DNA of 64,000 bases, taken from contig KN832873.1 in the NCBI GenBank assembly GCA_000827325.1, positions 1,502,245 to 1,566,244 on the forward strand, written 5' to 3'. A model generated the notes under the pieces. That model saw only the letters and a program-made list of their open reading frames with translations. It did not search any database and was not told the origin of the DNA. The stretch is from Oidiodendron maius Zn (Eukaryota > Ascomycota > Leotiomycetes > Myxotrichaceae). Position 1 is the stretch's first letter. Every line of letters begins with the position of its first letter. A program made the translations under genes and the position numbers. Positions 35,552 through 47,470 of the stretch are shown here, piece after piece.

Positions 35552-37066
35552 TCAAGCATTTCCGGGCTCCGTAATCCCTCGTCCTCTATTTATCTGAACT
35601 CTCTTATCCTCCCCTGCACTCACAATACCTAATTCAACGTCCCAATTGACGCCAAACACTTTTACTCCCTCACCGCCCACTGCCTTCTTGCCTTTCGTCC
35701 ATTCGCGCTCGATCACATATACTGCATCACCCACTACTCCGCCTCCCTCCTCTTTTGTGCCTTGACGTGTACTCCGAAGATCCCAAATGCGGCACGTACC
35801 ATCATGACTCCCGGAAACTAAGCCATAGCTACTCGATGGATCAGGCGCGATTGAAGAGACTAAGTTTGTATGCCCCCTAAGGGTCATTACTTGTGTCGTC
35901 CGAGCTGAGACCCGCGGATCGAGAAGTGTGATATGCCGGGCAGATGTTCCTGCGGCGATTAATTGTGTAGATATACCTGGCAAAGCAGCAATTGAGAATA
36001 GAGGGTGTGATGTCGTCCGAGTATCAACATTTCGAGATGTCACTAGGTCAAATGTACGTATGGTGTGATCTTGACCGCACGAATATGCAACAGTAGGATC
36101 AAGAGGGTTGAATATCACGGCTTGCACCGGAGCAGTGTGAGCACTGATGAGGGAGAGCGGACCGCGCTGTGGAGTAGAGGTCGATGTCGAGAGCTTGCGT
36201 CGCTTGGAGGTAAGAGCAGATGGAAGGAGGCTAGATGGTGCCTCAGGTGCTGACGACACCGCAGATGTCCAGATGCCGATTTTATCGTCTTGGGATGCAG
36301 AGAGGATGAGATTTGAGGGACCATGGACGTCAATGGAATGTATATACCCTTTATGACCATAGAGCTCCAGAGCTGGTTTAAGTTGTCCAGAAAAGTGGTC
36401 TTCAGATTCGGTATACTTCCAAACTCGTATCGTGCGGTCCATTCCTGCTGAAGCTACTTTTGTGGACGAGATATATCTTGCAGACTTTATGCTTGCCGTA
36501 TGACCGCCTGCTCCAGCCGATGAAGATGTTGCTATAACTTGACCCGACTTGTTCCACACCCGCAATAGCCCATCATATGAACCAGATAATATGCGTTCTG
36601 AGCCAGGTACCAGTCCACTACTACTCCAGGATCTTGCTGATGAATTTTCCGACAGGACATCCACGCAACTAACCCAATCATCATGTTCGAATGAAGCTTC
36701 ATAGAGTGGGGGTATCAAACTTCGCACATATTGTAGACTCAGTGTCGTCTCGCTCGATAATCCATGTGCCGTAAGGTACTCGTCTATGGTGGTTCGCAAG
36801 AATGTGCCGTTGACCAGGAAATCAAAAGGAATAGGAGCAGGGGTGTCAAGCATTGACTCCGAGTTGAGGATTTGCGAAAGCTGGTATCTTCGGACGTCTA
36901 TTCATAAAGCATCAGATTCAGTTCGGCATCACAGTCTTACACACAGTTACTTGCCAGTCGGTACGAGGAGCTGGCGTTTCCCCTCGGGGAGTTCAATATC
37001 TGGGAAATTGGTAGTAAATACAACCTGGACCTGGCGGGGTCCGCTTTGGACAGATTGGCCGTCCAT
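35552..37066 (-). CDS. YTM1: Ytm1/WDR12, ribosome biogenesis WD40 protein
   Basis: Exons 37066-36955 and 36897-35552 give 485 residues. The N-terminal ubiquitin-like domain ([20 protein letters not shown], then [17 protein letters not shown]) continues across the intron, which confirms a GC donor (TG/GCAAGT). No GT donor keeps this frame. Seven WD-type repeats follow, with [47 protein letters not shown] and [13 protein letters not shown]. Ytm1 forms the Nop7-Erb1-Ytm1 (PeBoW) complex in the nucleolus, and its UBL is pulled by the AAA ATPase Rea1 to release pre-60S factors. It is divergent from TRM112. Confidence 0.95.
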
Positions 37067-37517
37067 CTTGAACGCCTCCGTATAGACTGACGGATGTAGT
37101 GAGGCTAAAGCTTTTGCCTCAGGAAAGTTGAAGTTTGGTTAAGAAAAAGTTTACGGGGGGCGCTTGAGCCATGGCGCGCAAGGCTTAAGTTGGAACACCT
37201 TTCGCTCTATCTGATCTCTGTATGCCTCGACTATTTTATATACTAGCCATATAGCGGTATAAATGGCAATCTTCGGCCCGCAGCGGAGAGACGTTTCTGT
37301 TAATTAGAGAGAGTGTTGCATGGAGGTAATGTAACTCGAAACTTTAGATTTCCTATACCACGTGACAGAATCTAATCTAATCTTATCTCTGTCACCCCAC
37401 ATCAGCTTCGAAAAAGTTTACCTCAATCCTTCCCTTCACTATCAGCTTTCCTCAAAGTATACAAAGTGCAATAATCTGCCATAATAATTACAAATAGACT
37501 TTTACAATAACGTTACG
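37067..37517. promoter_or_regulatory. Shared divergent promoter of YTM1 and TRM112
   Basis: About 450 bp between two genes of ribosome biogenesis and translation, transcribed in opposite directions. No other frame fits. A pyrimidine-rich stretch near 37395-37450 precedes TRM112. Co-regulation of the pair is plausible but not shown. Confidence 0.55.
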
Positions 37518-37950
37518 ATGAAGCTCCTTACGCTCAATTTTCTCACCTGCGCCGTCAAATCGTGCAAATCCACATCTGCATCCTTCCCACTCCACCCAAA
37601 GGACTGCGAACTTGTCAGTGATACGCTCAAGTCTGACCCGAAACTCCTATTCAACATTCTTCCACGGTTGGATTGGTCTGCATTGAGTACGACTGCATCC
37701 GAGGTACATATTCTGTATCCCATATCTTGTCCAAAATATTAACGATGCGAAGCTAGGATTCCCAGGGCTGCCTCCTTCTGCGCCGACGAAAGAGGAACTA
37801 GAGGCGAATGAGAAGCTCTTCCATGATCTACATACTCTGCTCTTAGAAACACATATAAGTGAGGGGTCCCTGGTATGTGCCAATTGTGGCCATTCATACA
37901 AGATAAAAGAGGGTATTGCGAATTTCCTGTTGCCGAATCACCTTGTCTGA
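37518..37950 (+). CDS. TRM112: Trm112, methyltransferase activator subunit
   Basis: Exons 37518-37703 and 37753-37950 (49-nt intron) give 127 residues, close to yeast Trm112. The start MKLLTLNFLTC and zinc ligands C11, C16, C104 and C107 (CANC) are in the expected places. Trm112 is the obligate partner of several SAM methyltransferases: Bud23 (18S rRNA m7G), Trm9 and Trm11 (tRNA) and Mtq2 (eRF1). It stabilises them and aids substrate binding. The C-terminus (IKEGIANFLLPNHLV) is typical. Confidence 0.95.
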
Positions 37951-38683
37951 GATTGTTTCAAAGGAGGAATAGGAGAAGAGGAAAGGTATGAATATGGTGG
38001 AAGGGAAAGATGAAGGATAGAGAAGTTATTAGTGTAACTAGGAGACAAGTGGAAGGGAAAGAGATATGATGGGACAAGACATGATACCCAGGTCGCGAGA
38101 GAGGGGTTTGCTTGCCGTGCGAAGTAAGCAGGACGTTTATGAAAGAGAAAGAAGTCCACTGTAGATTACCTCCTGGACGTGACAATAGTCACAAGCTATA
38201 GGGAGACTTCTGGAGTCAGGGGCATATACAACACATCCACATAGCTTCACATCAGGGTCAAGAGTGCATTATGTACAGTGAATTCTACATCATCCAGGTC
38301 CAACCGCTATGTCGATGCATCTACCCCTCAGCCAACCCATTATCTATCATACAAGTGATATTGGTATCTTCCATGGATGCCTTCTCTCCTTAACTGTCAT
38401 TTCGGTGGCAATTAACATGTCAGAGTCCCTTGCTCGTCCTAGATATCATCTGGCAAGCTATATCATGCTTCGGCCCGGAAATAACTGCATAAAAACGCCC
38501 CCAGATGACTCGGTTGAAAGAGTACATTTTCACTGATGCCCGCCGAAACAAACGATCCAATCGCCTACCCTTATGCATTTTGTGCTGAGAGTGTCTGAGC
38601 TACGTTAACTCCGTATGTGACATGAAATCACCTTTGTCTAATGCCCCCTGAACGGAACGGTCCAATGAGCAATACAAGGGTGA
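37951..38683. other. Convergent intergenic region between TRM112 and SET1
   Basis: About 730 bp containing the two 3' ends. The first part is purine-rich on the plus strand (GGAGAAGAGGAAAGG-type tracts near 37970-38060). No gene was recognised; frames at 37938-38185 and 38309-38536 look random. Confidence 0.5.
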
Positions 38684-41600
38684 TCAGTTGAGGAATCCTT
38701 TACATGCAGCGGTTCCGCAGAGACAGGGGATGCGATCTGTGCTCCCAATCTCACGTTCGAATTTGTAGTCGTATGTGAGCTCCTCATCTGTGGTAACTTA
38801 GCAAAATGTCCGGGTCAAAATATATGCCAAGACTTACTTTGTGCGATATCTCGCAGCGCGTAGATGACAATCCGCTTGCTCTTCTCTACAGTGATGATTT
38901 TTGCCGTGCAATTAGGCATACAACTGTGATTGATGAATCTGGCGATTCCACCTTTCTTCGTTGCGTCAACGACTGTGTTCTCATCGATCCTGAAGAGGTA
39001 ACTGCTCCCGATACCGCTCTTTAAATACCGATTCTCTCGAAGATCTGCCACCTGTTGTCGAACTTTCTCGCCTACGTACTCAATAATCATGTCGTTCATG
39101 GGGATATTTTCCATGGCGTACAAGCCCCAGTTGTGGATTGCAGAACGCGCAAACTTCACAGGTTTCTTTCGCTTCTTAAGTTGGTTGAAGCGGAGAACGT
39201 CAGCATCGGCACCAAAATCTTTCTTCTGGTTATTCAGGTCAGCTACAAAGCGACGATTATTGACACGATTGGCTCTTGAGTTTCCTTTAGCCTGTAACTT
39301 CTCGGCTGCAATTTTGGCGGCTTCGGCTGCTTCGGCTGCGATGTCCTTGCCGGCTTTCTTCGCTTGAGCTTCCCGGGCTTCTCGCGCCTTCTGGACCTTG
39401 ATGCGATGAGGCAAGTATAATGACTTTTCGGAATTCAGGATCTTCTTAGTTCCTTCGGTTCGCGCCGCTCCCGACGCATTGGGAACATAGTAGCCTTCGA
39501 TAGCTGGCTCGCTCGTGCAAAGCCCTCTATATCCATTGCGGTTGAGCGCCTTCATTTCTTTCTGCTTCCAGGTAAAAGTTGCAGCATCACGAACTGCGCT
39601 CACCTCATCAGTATGGAGCAGTCTCAAAGCAGTCTCGAAATCTTCTTGGTCTTTAAGTAAATTTTGAAGGCCATCCAAATCGATGATATTGAGGAAATCA
39701 TCGGCAACAGTTGGTCGAGGATTTTCTCCTGCCATTCCCCACTCCACCTTGCTCTGCACAGGAGCGGTTTCTGTGATGTAGTCTTCATCGTCTTCGATAT
39801 CTGCAGATGGTTGTCGGAGAGCCTCCTCCATGTAAATGCCCTCCTGTTCTCGTTTAAGGGCCTCGCGTTCCTCGAAGATCTGCTTCTTGGATTTTTTCTT
39901 CGACACAGTTTTCTTCTTCCTCTGAAGAGCTTCGGCATCGCTTTCGGTTTTCAAGATACCGTCAAGATCATGCATGACAGTGTCTTCCGTCGAGGCTGAT
40001 AAGGGGAATTCTTGTTCGATTTTGTCTGCATCGACGCCAAAAAGCTCTTCATCTGTCTTCTTCCGCCGTTTGAGAGCAGCCTCCAATTGCAGACCGAGCT
40101 TTCTCTTCTTTGTCGATCCAATTGATTCTCCTACTACGAAGTTTGCTTCACTCATCGAATCGTCGTCACGAGTGTCCAGAGAGGCAGTCTCATCCTTGAG
40201 CCGATCCCTCCGGCCCAACACGTCAGATTCATCGTCGGAAGCTTCATCATCCGTGCTCATTCGGCTGCGCGGGCGCGAGTCTGGCTCCTCAGTATCGTGA
40301 GCCCTAGAGCGATCCTCCGTATCGTCATCAGAGTCCTCATCATCGCCATGGATGAGACGATGATGCAGCGGTCGAACAAAGGCCTTACGAACTTCTGGTC
40401 GGGCTCGGGAAAAGGGATCTTTAAAACCAACATTGCCTTTTTTCCCGGCCTTGATCTTGCGAATTCGGGGAAGTGCTGTAACATTGAGACGACCAGGACC
40501 CATTATACGCCGGTCAACAGCATCCGCACGTGAATTTGGTGTGCCAACTATAGGACTCTCTTCTCCATCATCATCTTCGTATATAAGGGGTATCGTCAAA
40601 TCTCTGGGATCAGCAATATTGTACTTCCGCCGCTTTGCGGTATGGTTAGAAGGATCCATAAATGTGTGTAAAGCAGGCGCCGCAATCTTTGTCCGAATAT
40701 TCTTCAACAGCTGGTCCTTCAACTCTCGCCGGATAACTTCAATGGCCTCTCTGGCAGGGTCAAAGTTCCTAGCTCTCTCCTTTTTCTCTTCTTCAACATC
40801 GACTTCCTCTTCTTTTCTGCGTGCCTCTTCATCCTCTTTCTCGCGCTTCTCATCACTCCGTAAGGTGGGGCTCCGGCTACGGCTGCGCTTACGCCCACTA
40901 TCGGAAGCTCTGAGTGCAGAACTGCGCGAGTTTCTGGTACCGTAAGGCATCGCTTTCATCATCATAGTATAGGTAAAGAAAGGCGTACGATCAACTTGTT
41001 TGAAGCACATATCCAACTGCGCCCTACCGGATGAAGAGTTCTTGAATATGATGTAATAGCCCCAATGGTCTGCACGAACATCGTCAAATTCCCAGTGCCT
41101 CATTCGCTTCTTCATGTGCACTATCGTGGTGGGTAGCACAGGCACAGAATCCTTTGAGACGAATATGTAAGGGTCATTCTCGAGCTGCTCTGAGATCGGT
41201 TGGTCTTCAATGAGGGTAAGGACTCGTGGTTTCGTTGGAATAAGGCCGGGAGCGAGGGCGGGAGAAGGGTTCGGGGTAGTAATCGGTGCGCGGAAAGGTT
41301 GCCTCTGGGCCAAGGCCGCAGGACCTTTAGGCGCTGTGGGCGGCGGTCCAAGTGTCTTGGAAGCTTCTGATGGTTTGGGTCCTGCGGGAGGTTTAGATGC
41401 ATGTTGAAGAGGCTGCGCTGGCTTCTGTTGCTTCAGCGCTTCCTCTAACATGCGCCTACTCTTGATACCATCTGGATCAAATTCAACTTTAATGTTGTTC
41501 GTCCCAATTCTTGAGCCATGTCCATTTCTCACTGCCCTTCTAGCAGCCTGAATAGCAGATACGAAGACAGAACCCTTGTCATGCTTATCTTTGTATCGAA

Positions 41601-42650
41601 ATGTACCAAATCCAAGGCAACTTCCTGTCTCTGGGTGAAGTTTATTGCTGCTCTCCGCAATCGCGCCAAAACTCGAAAAGAAGGCCGTCACATTTGCAAA
41701 GTTGAAAAGTGGGTCAAATCCAGTTACTACGATTTGAGTTGGCGGTCCTGGGCCGTAAGAGCTTTTAGGGTCCCAGGCGTATGGCTTGAGGAGATAGGGC
41801 GCATGGCGTAGCCGTGACCGCGGCTTGTGGAAATCGGTATTTATATAGCCTAACCTCCCTCCTTTAGCTAGCCGTGGGTCTGCTGGGGGTGCGTCATCTT
41901 CCTGCAAAGTTATTAGCCAGTCACTCTCAGCAACAAGATGACGCTCCCCAGCAGATCATGTATACGTACCAAGCCAAACTCCTTATATACCGGTTTCGCC
42001 TTCTTCTTATCATTCGAGCCCAATTTTCGGTCGAGATTAGGATCGTATGTACAAATTGTGCCTTTTATACCTCTCATTGGGTCTCGCGCGTGCATTCGCG
42101 GGTCCGAGGGTTCAAGGCCAGCCGTAACGGCTGACGCATGTAGGGTGTCTGGGGCATCATCTTGACTGGAAGGTAGGTTGGCCACATAATCACTTGCACT
42201 GATTTGTTTGTCTTGATTTGGACTCGCGGCAGGATTGGGAGAAGAGTCGATAGTTGTCAGTGGGGTTAGACTGCTAACATTTGGAGCTGAGCCAAATGTT
42301 GACATGCTTGCTGGCCGGGCTGGCGCGCTGGATGCAGAAGATATCGTGCTTGCATATGAACTCGCAGAACCCACCCCGTTCAGAATGTCACCTGGGGGCG
42401 ATGCGTTGTCTTCTGTAGATGGAGCGGCGGAATCTGTGACAGTGATATTGCCTTCTCCAGCGGGACGTATTGAGCCGGCATCCTCGGCGCGGGACTGTGA
42501 AAGGGCCAGAGGACTGTCAGCAGGACGAGGCCTGGCCGAGGAGTCAGGAATTTGCGATCTGGACTTCTCTCTCTCCTTTGCTTTGTCCTTGGCAGCCCGA
42601 GGGGCGGAAGGGAAAAACTGCGCGAAGCTCGCCGACGGCGCGCGAGACAT
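38684..42650 (-). CDS. SET1: Set1, histone H3 lysine 4 methyltransferase of COMPASS
   Basis: Exons 42650-41970, 41901-38838 and 38787-38684 give 1282 residues. A disordered Ser-rich N-terminus is followed by an RRM ([20 protein letters not shown], with [10 protein letters not shown]) at about 280-372 and the second RNA-binding/SPOC-like region. Long charged linkers, an n-SET domain, and the catalytic SET domain at about 1130-1255 ([41 protein letters not shown]) come next. The last exon holds the post-SET zinc motif ([13 protein letters not shown]). Set1 deposits H3K4 mono- to trimethylation at active genes. All catalytic residues seen are intact. The 104-nt last exon carries part of the active site, so correct splicing is essential. 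Confidence 0.96.
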
Positions 42651-43938
42651 CGTCAGACAATGATCGATCTACCTCGCCCGCCACCTGCCGACCATCATCT
42701 CTCGTAGGGAATTCAGAGAGGAACTGCATGCATGTGGGCAGCGACGGCGATGGCGAGAGATACGCGCGAAGGGAGTTCACGCGACTGTCTCATCAAAGCC
42801 GTAATGCTGCGTTGTGCGGGGGTAATAGGGGACAGACAGGCACAGAAGTGTCGCAGTGCTGCAGAGGGTGATACGAAGTGGTTTGCGCGCCGAGTGAAGA
42901 AATGTGGGAGGAGATGGATATGATTGTTGTTCTTGAGCAGGGTCGAGGCTGGATGTCGTTGAATGGGAATTCCTTCGGCCCTAGGAAGTTGTGTTCGCGC
43001 TAAGCCATTCTTGTCACCACGCTATAATTATCGCCACAGGCTGTGATTCTCCTTTGAGTCTCTTTCCAGGCTTCTGGGCTTATTCACTCTGAAAAGTGTT
43101 TGTGAATAAACCCAAGCAATGCCCTCTTCCAGATTCTCTATATGTACCTCCCAGGCATAATATGATTACTCGCCGAGCACCACCAGCTGGTCCAGATCTC
43201 TGTTGTCGTCACCACTCCGCAGCTGAAAACGCCAAAGTCTCACGAAAAGACACGCTCTGGCATGTCAACCTCCGCCTTGACATTCGCGCAGGAGCCACCT
43301 TGCAGTCATGGCAAATGTCATCGCAAAGGCCACCCAATATGTTAGTCCAAATATTACAGTAGTTACTAGACTCTGAGCAACCATACATCTGTACTTGTTC
43401 AACTTCACCTAGCCACACACGCCGCATAGCCAGCTGATTCAGGGGCGGTCAGCCAGGAAGGCGTAAGCTGTGGAGGGCAGAGAGGCAATTATCTCTCCCA
43501 CCCCACGCCCCCCAGCAGGCGCCATTCAGCTGTATTAGCCGTCATCTTTCCCCCCTGTGGCCAAACTGTTTCTTTCATCAGGAATCGCAGGAGCTATAGT
43601 CCCAAATCTGTATTTCATAGCGCAACTACTGTCGCCTTGCAGCTCTTTCATCATTCACTTCATGAATTCGCCACCGCTAAATGATATGTGCTGCGATAGG
43701 CCAAACCTAGAAAGGCGAGGCGGGAATGATAGTGGTATGTTTAACATTTTTATTCAGCGGCCATAGCTGCTTGTATTACAATAATCATATTCATGCTGTT
43801 TTCATAAGGGCCATCAGATCCACTTGGATGTAATTGCCGAGTTTCTCTATTGGCAAACCACCAAGAGATACCGAAACGCCATGCATAATGAATTTAACTC
43901 CAGCCCAGGTGAGACAACCATAATGATGCGATCAGTCC
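42651..43938. other. Intergenic, SET1 promoter region
   Basis: About 1.3 kb between the SET1 start and the 3' end of the securin-like gene. Small frames (42732-42923, 43096-43362, 43557-43766) carry no motif. Nothing else was recognised. Confidence 0.5.
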
Positions 43939-45279
43939 TCAAGAAGTCAACTTCAAAATAAACTCCTCATCCTCATCCTCCGTTCGTAGGCATGTCGGCA
44001 TCACCCCTCTAAGCCCAGGCTCAATTTCTTCGTCATCAACATCAAAAGCCTTCAGGAAATTAAATCGTCGGAATTCATCGTTTTCCTGTTCCGCGAATCG
44101 AGCTGGTGTAATGGTAGTATCAGATGCCTCGCTCATATTGCTCACGCTCCTTGTGAGGCCAGCCTCTCTTTTATGCAATGCACCTATCGCGGATCGGCCT
44201 TTGGAGTAACCAATGGTGCTCTTAGACGCTATAGTCGCCGCGCCACGACCCATCTCAGATACCTTGGATGGTAGTAGTGATACCGCCTGTCTAGAACGCC
44301 CGATGAAGGGTATAGCTGGCTTTGCAGCTGACTTTGAAGCTTTGGATGGGGCGACTAGTAGCTTGGGCGGGACTGAGAGAGCTGACGCTGCCCGGCGTGA
44401 TGTAATGGTTGCAGGTCCCTTGGACACTACAGGCGTGATCTTTTTAGTTAGGGCACCACTAGCGTTGGGTACCATCTTCTTTTTCAAGTGTCGGAAGGTC
44501 TCTGGAACATCCCCTACAGTCCATTCTTCTTCGATCATCTTCAGGATCTGCTCGTCTGTAGCCTTAGCTGATCTCTGATATTCCTCCTCGTTTCTTCTGT
44601 CCAACTCCGTTCGGCCTTCTTCGTCCACTTCACAGTGATACACCTGGTGCATACTTCGCATCAGATTCTCTGGCTTGATAATGTCGTAATTAAGGCAGCC
44701 ATCGGGGAAGACATCGGATTCATACGGGAGATCTTTTGGTTTCGGAGGCGCGTATTCCACGTCCCGCTCTGCCAAAGGGCTTTCGTCCCCGTGAATTTGC
44801 AACTTGACTGCATCGGCATGTGTAACCTTTTTCGGTCTTCGCACACTGGTTTTAGGTGCCTGGAACTTTTCGAACTCTTTCTCAGGAGCCAGACCACCAG
44901 GGGTTTGGAAGGCCTTGGCTTTCGCGTTGGTTGTCTTCATCCCAAGGGGCGCTCGTGTCCGTGGCCCTATAACTAATTAGTAGGAATTGAATGAAACACA
45001 GAACTTATGCCTACCCATTGGGGTCACAAATGCATTTTTGTCAAATGTAGAGCCCATCTTGCTGGTGCCTAGATTCTCCATCCCATTTCCTCCGCCAGGT
45101 TTCCCACCAAATCCCGACAGTTCATTCTCGTCATGAAGCGGGACCTTCAATGGAGTCTTTGGATATCGGGTTCCTGGTGTCTTTGGTTGTAGGGATCTCA
45201 CGGTCTGGTTGAGCGGTTTGGCAGCAGCCACCTGTTGGTGGCCATGAACCAAATTCTCCTGATCACGAGCAGCAAGCAT
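43939..45279 (-). CDS. Securin-like protein (Cut2/Pds1 type)
   Basis: Exons 45279-45015 and 44966-43939 give 430 residues, mostly disordered. The N-terminus has AARDQENLVHG (KEN-box-like), a KTPGTRYPKTPLKVPLHDEN block, and across the intron PRTRAPLGMKTTNAKAK, a basic segment like the RAPLG stretch of fission-yeast Cut2. Next comes the acidic DVEYAPPKPKDLPYESDVFP, comparable to the DIEYMPP motif of Cut2 that contacts separase. Securins inhibit separase until anaphase and are destroyed by the APC/C. The identification rests on these short motifs and the overall layout, so it is tentative; another APC/C substrate or spindle protein is possible. It is divergent from tropomyosin. Confidence 0.55.
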
Positions 45280-45689
45280 TTTGAAGATACTCGTATACGT
45301 AATATCTGCAGTGAAGATGGACTAACGGCAAAGCATTTGGTAATTGAGGAAACGCAGCAGGAAAATAGACGCCAGAAATCCAGGCGAGAAATTTGGCTGT
45401 TTGATTCAATAGCTCTGTTACCGGGGCAACGCACTGGCCTGGTCCCAAATTGGAAACAGAAGCAAAGCCCCAGAGCCGCAGCCACCGCCAGCCCCTTTAT
45501 GGAACACGACCCCTGCCCACCACCTACTCGCTCACCTCGTTCGACTTCACCAAGGGAAGACCGTTTCCCATCTTCCTCTTCCTCACAACATAACACATCT
45601 CCCCATCGCAACACCTTCTCGCATACCGGGCCTCTCTCACTTCATTTCGCATCCACATCACCTAAATCGACAAGTCTATCATTCCCAAG
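45280..45689. promoter_or_regulatory. Shared divergent promoter of securin-like gene and tropomyosin
   Basis: About 410 bp between two divergent cell-division genes. The tropomyosin side is pyrimidine-rich (45500-45680, runs such as CTTCCTCTTCCTC), a common core-promoter feature of highly expressed fungal genes. No TATA box is obvious. Confidence 0.5.
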
Positions 45690-46448
45690 ATGGATCGTCT
45701 TAAGGAGGTATGTTTTCTCGCTCCGTCAACCCCGCCATTCAGGCGCGGCGAATATACGATGCTAGAATCACCCGACCCTCCTTCGAATAGTTGTTGGATA
45801 AAGTTATCCTCAATTCAGAAGATGTGTACCACTTTCTACCACTCCTCTCTTTCTCTTACACATATTTACCTACCCAGCACACCCCTCGAAACAAATTGCG
45901 TAGTTTCTAATCGTGGCCAACAGAAAATGCAATCTCTGCGCGTCGAGGCAGACGAGGCCACTGCCAAAGTCGAGGAGCTTCAAAAGCAGGTCAAGGCACT
46001 TGAACACGAGAATCTGCAGAAGGAGCAGGAAATCACCTCCCTCCAACACAGGAACGGTTTGCTCGATGCTCAGGTCGAGAAACTCGAGGCCGAGAAGAAA
46101 GACCTGAAGGCTTCTGCCGGTGATACTCAACAGCACGCAACGCAGAACGAGACCTTACAACGGAGACTACAGCTTCTGGAAGAAGAGGCTGAGGAGGCTG
46201 ATAAGAACTTGCGAGAGACAAATGACAAGTACGCCACTATCACATGCCTTCAGGTAATCTCTGATTCAGGAACTAACCTCTACAGGCTCCGCCAAACTGA
46301 TGTAAAGGCTGGACATTTCGAGCGCAAGGTTCAAGCTCTTGAACAAGAGCGCGACCAGTGGGAAACAAAATACGAAGAGGTGTCCAAGAAATACGCTGCC
46401 ATTCAGAAAGATCTAGAGAACCTCCAGATAGAAATTAGCGGAATGTAA
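45690..46448 (+). CDS. Tropomyosin
   Basis: Exons 45690-45707 (18 nt, MDRLKE), 45924-46228 and 46286-46448 give 161 residues, the same length as fission-yeast Cdc8. The whole protein is a coiled coil with heptad repeats (VEELQKQVKALEHENLQKEQ) and the conserved LRQTDVKAGHFERKVQALE block (Cdc8 has MRQTDVKAEHFERRVQ). Tropomyosin lines formin-made actin cables and the cytokinetic ring. Both introns are a multiple of three long and have no in-frame stop, so unspliced RNA would still be translatable to 252 residues. A further donor (AT/GTAAGT at 46446) with acceptor at about 46494 would change the last residue from Met to Ile before the stop. Confidence 0.93.
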   Translation: MDRLKEVCFLAPSTPPFRRGEYTMLESPDPPSNSCWIKLSSIQKMCTTFYHSSLSLTHIYLPSTPLETNCVVSNRGQQKMQSLRVEADEATAKVEELQKQVKALEHENLQKEQEITSLQHRNGLLDAQVEKLEAEKKDLKASAGDTQQHATQNETLQRRLQLLEEEAEEADKNLRETNDKYATITCLQVISDSGTNLYRLRQTDVKAGHFERKVQALEQERDQWETKYEEVSKKYAAIQKDLENLQIEISGM

Positions 46449-46716
46449 GTCCAATTCCACTCACTCTTCCGGTCCTCAATCTCACAATTATATAGTTAAA
46501 CCCTTGCAACGATGGATCACAGGCGCTTCGAAGATGTGATTGGGAGATATGGTTGATGCATGGCCTTATACGAGACTCCAGTTACTGTACCGTTTGCGTT
46601 GGCGCTGCTCTACGATGTGGTAGCATTGCTTTTGTTAGTTGATATCACAGACTCGCATACAGCTTTTTTTTCTAACGATTAGCAACCATCTGCTTCTTGA
46701 AGTGATTCTTCTCTCA

Positions 46717-47470
46717 TCATGTACCCCTTCTGGCATCCGCCCTGGCTTTATTTCCCGCCCTTTGCTTTGAGCGTGTAATCCTCCTTTCCGCCTTGCTCTC
46801 GTATCTAAATTTCTTTTTCCTCTCCTTCTTTGGCCACTTTTTCTTTGTATGCGACTCAACCTCCACTGGCTTCAACTCTGTGTCGTCTGAATGTTCGCCG
46901 ACGACATCTTCTGCTATTCTCTCAAATCCCGATTTTGAAATATCGACAGCCTCCACTGTGACAGTCGTATAGCGGTCTTCATCAACATACTCCTCTTCAT
47001 GATCCACGAGCTCTTGCCCGGCCCCGTCTTCAATACCACCCCACACGTCTTCGCCGTTCTCTTCCTCATTGTCAGATGTGGTCTTGTTCCCCACCAGTGC
47101 ATTTACAGCATCGACATGTTGTTCAAGTTCCTTCTTTCGCTCTTCTCTTAACTGTGAACCCAATTAGCCTTCTCCTTATGCTACCCGCGGTCTACCATGT
47201 TTCCGGCTAGAAGGGGGAAGGGGTTAATAGACTATAACCCACCGTCTTCCTCAGCTCGGCCCTCTCCTCTCTCGCCTTTTTCCCTGCTTCCGCCTGTGCC
47301 TGCCTCACACGCGCTACCTTCCGCTTGTGAAATCCTGTCAAGTAATCTGCGCGCTTCTCAAAATCGAAATTGATCTCTTCAATCTTATGTTCTGTCTTAC
47401 GCTTCTTGGGTAGTGGTGGGAGGACGGACTTTTTCGGCCGAGGATGGTTGAATATCTTGATCTCTGCCAT
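46717..47470 (-). CDS. RRP17: Rrp17/Nol12-family ribosomal RNA processing protein
   Basis: Exons 47470-47243 and 47151-46717 give 220 residues. The family core is FDFEKRADYLTGFHKRKVARVRQAQ followed by a long basic helix that crosses the intron (AELRKT/LREERKKELEQHV). An acidic middle and a Lys/Arg-rich C-terminus (WPKKERKKKF, RSKQRAGNKARADARR) complete the usual layout. Yeast Rrp17 is a nucleolar 5'-3' exonuclease needed for 5' end maturation of 5.8S and 25S rRNA. It is divergent from BIG1, 250 bp away, and converges with tropomyosin. Confidence 0.9.

Noticed and set aside
40433-40945. 170-codon plus-strand frame
   Set aside because: Antisense to SET1, Ser/Arg low-complexity shadow of an acidic/basic linker.
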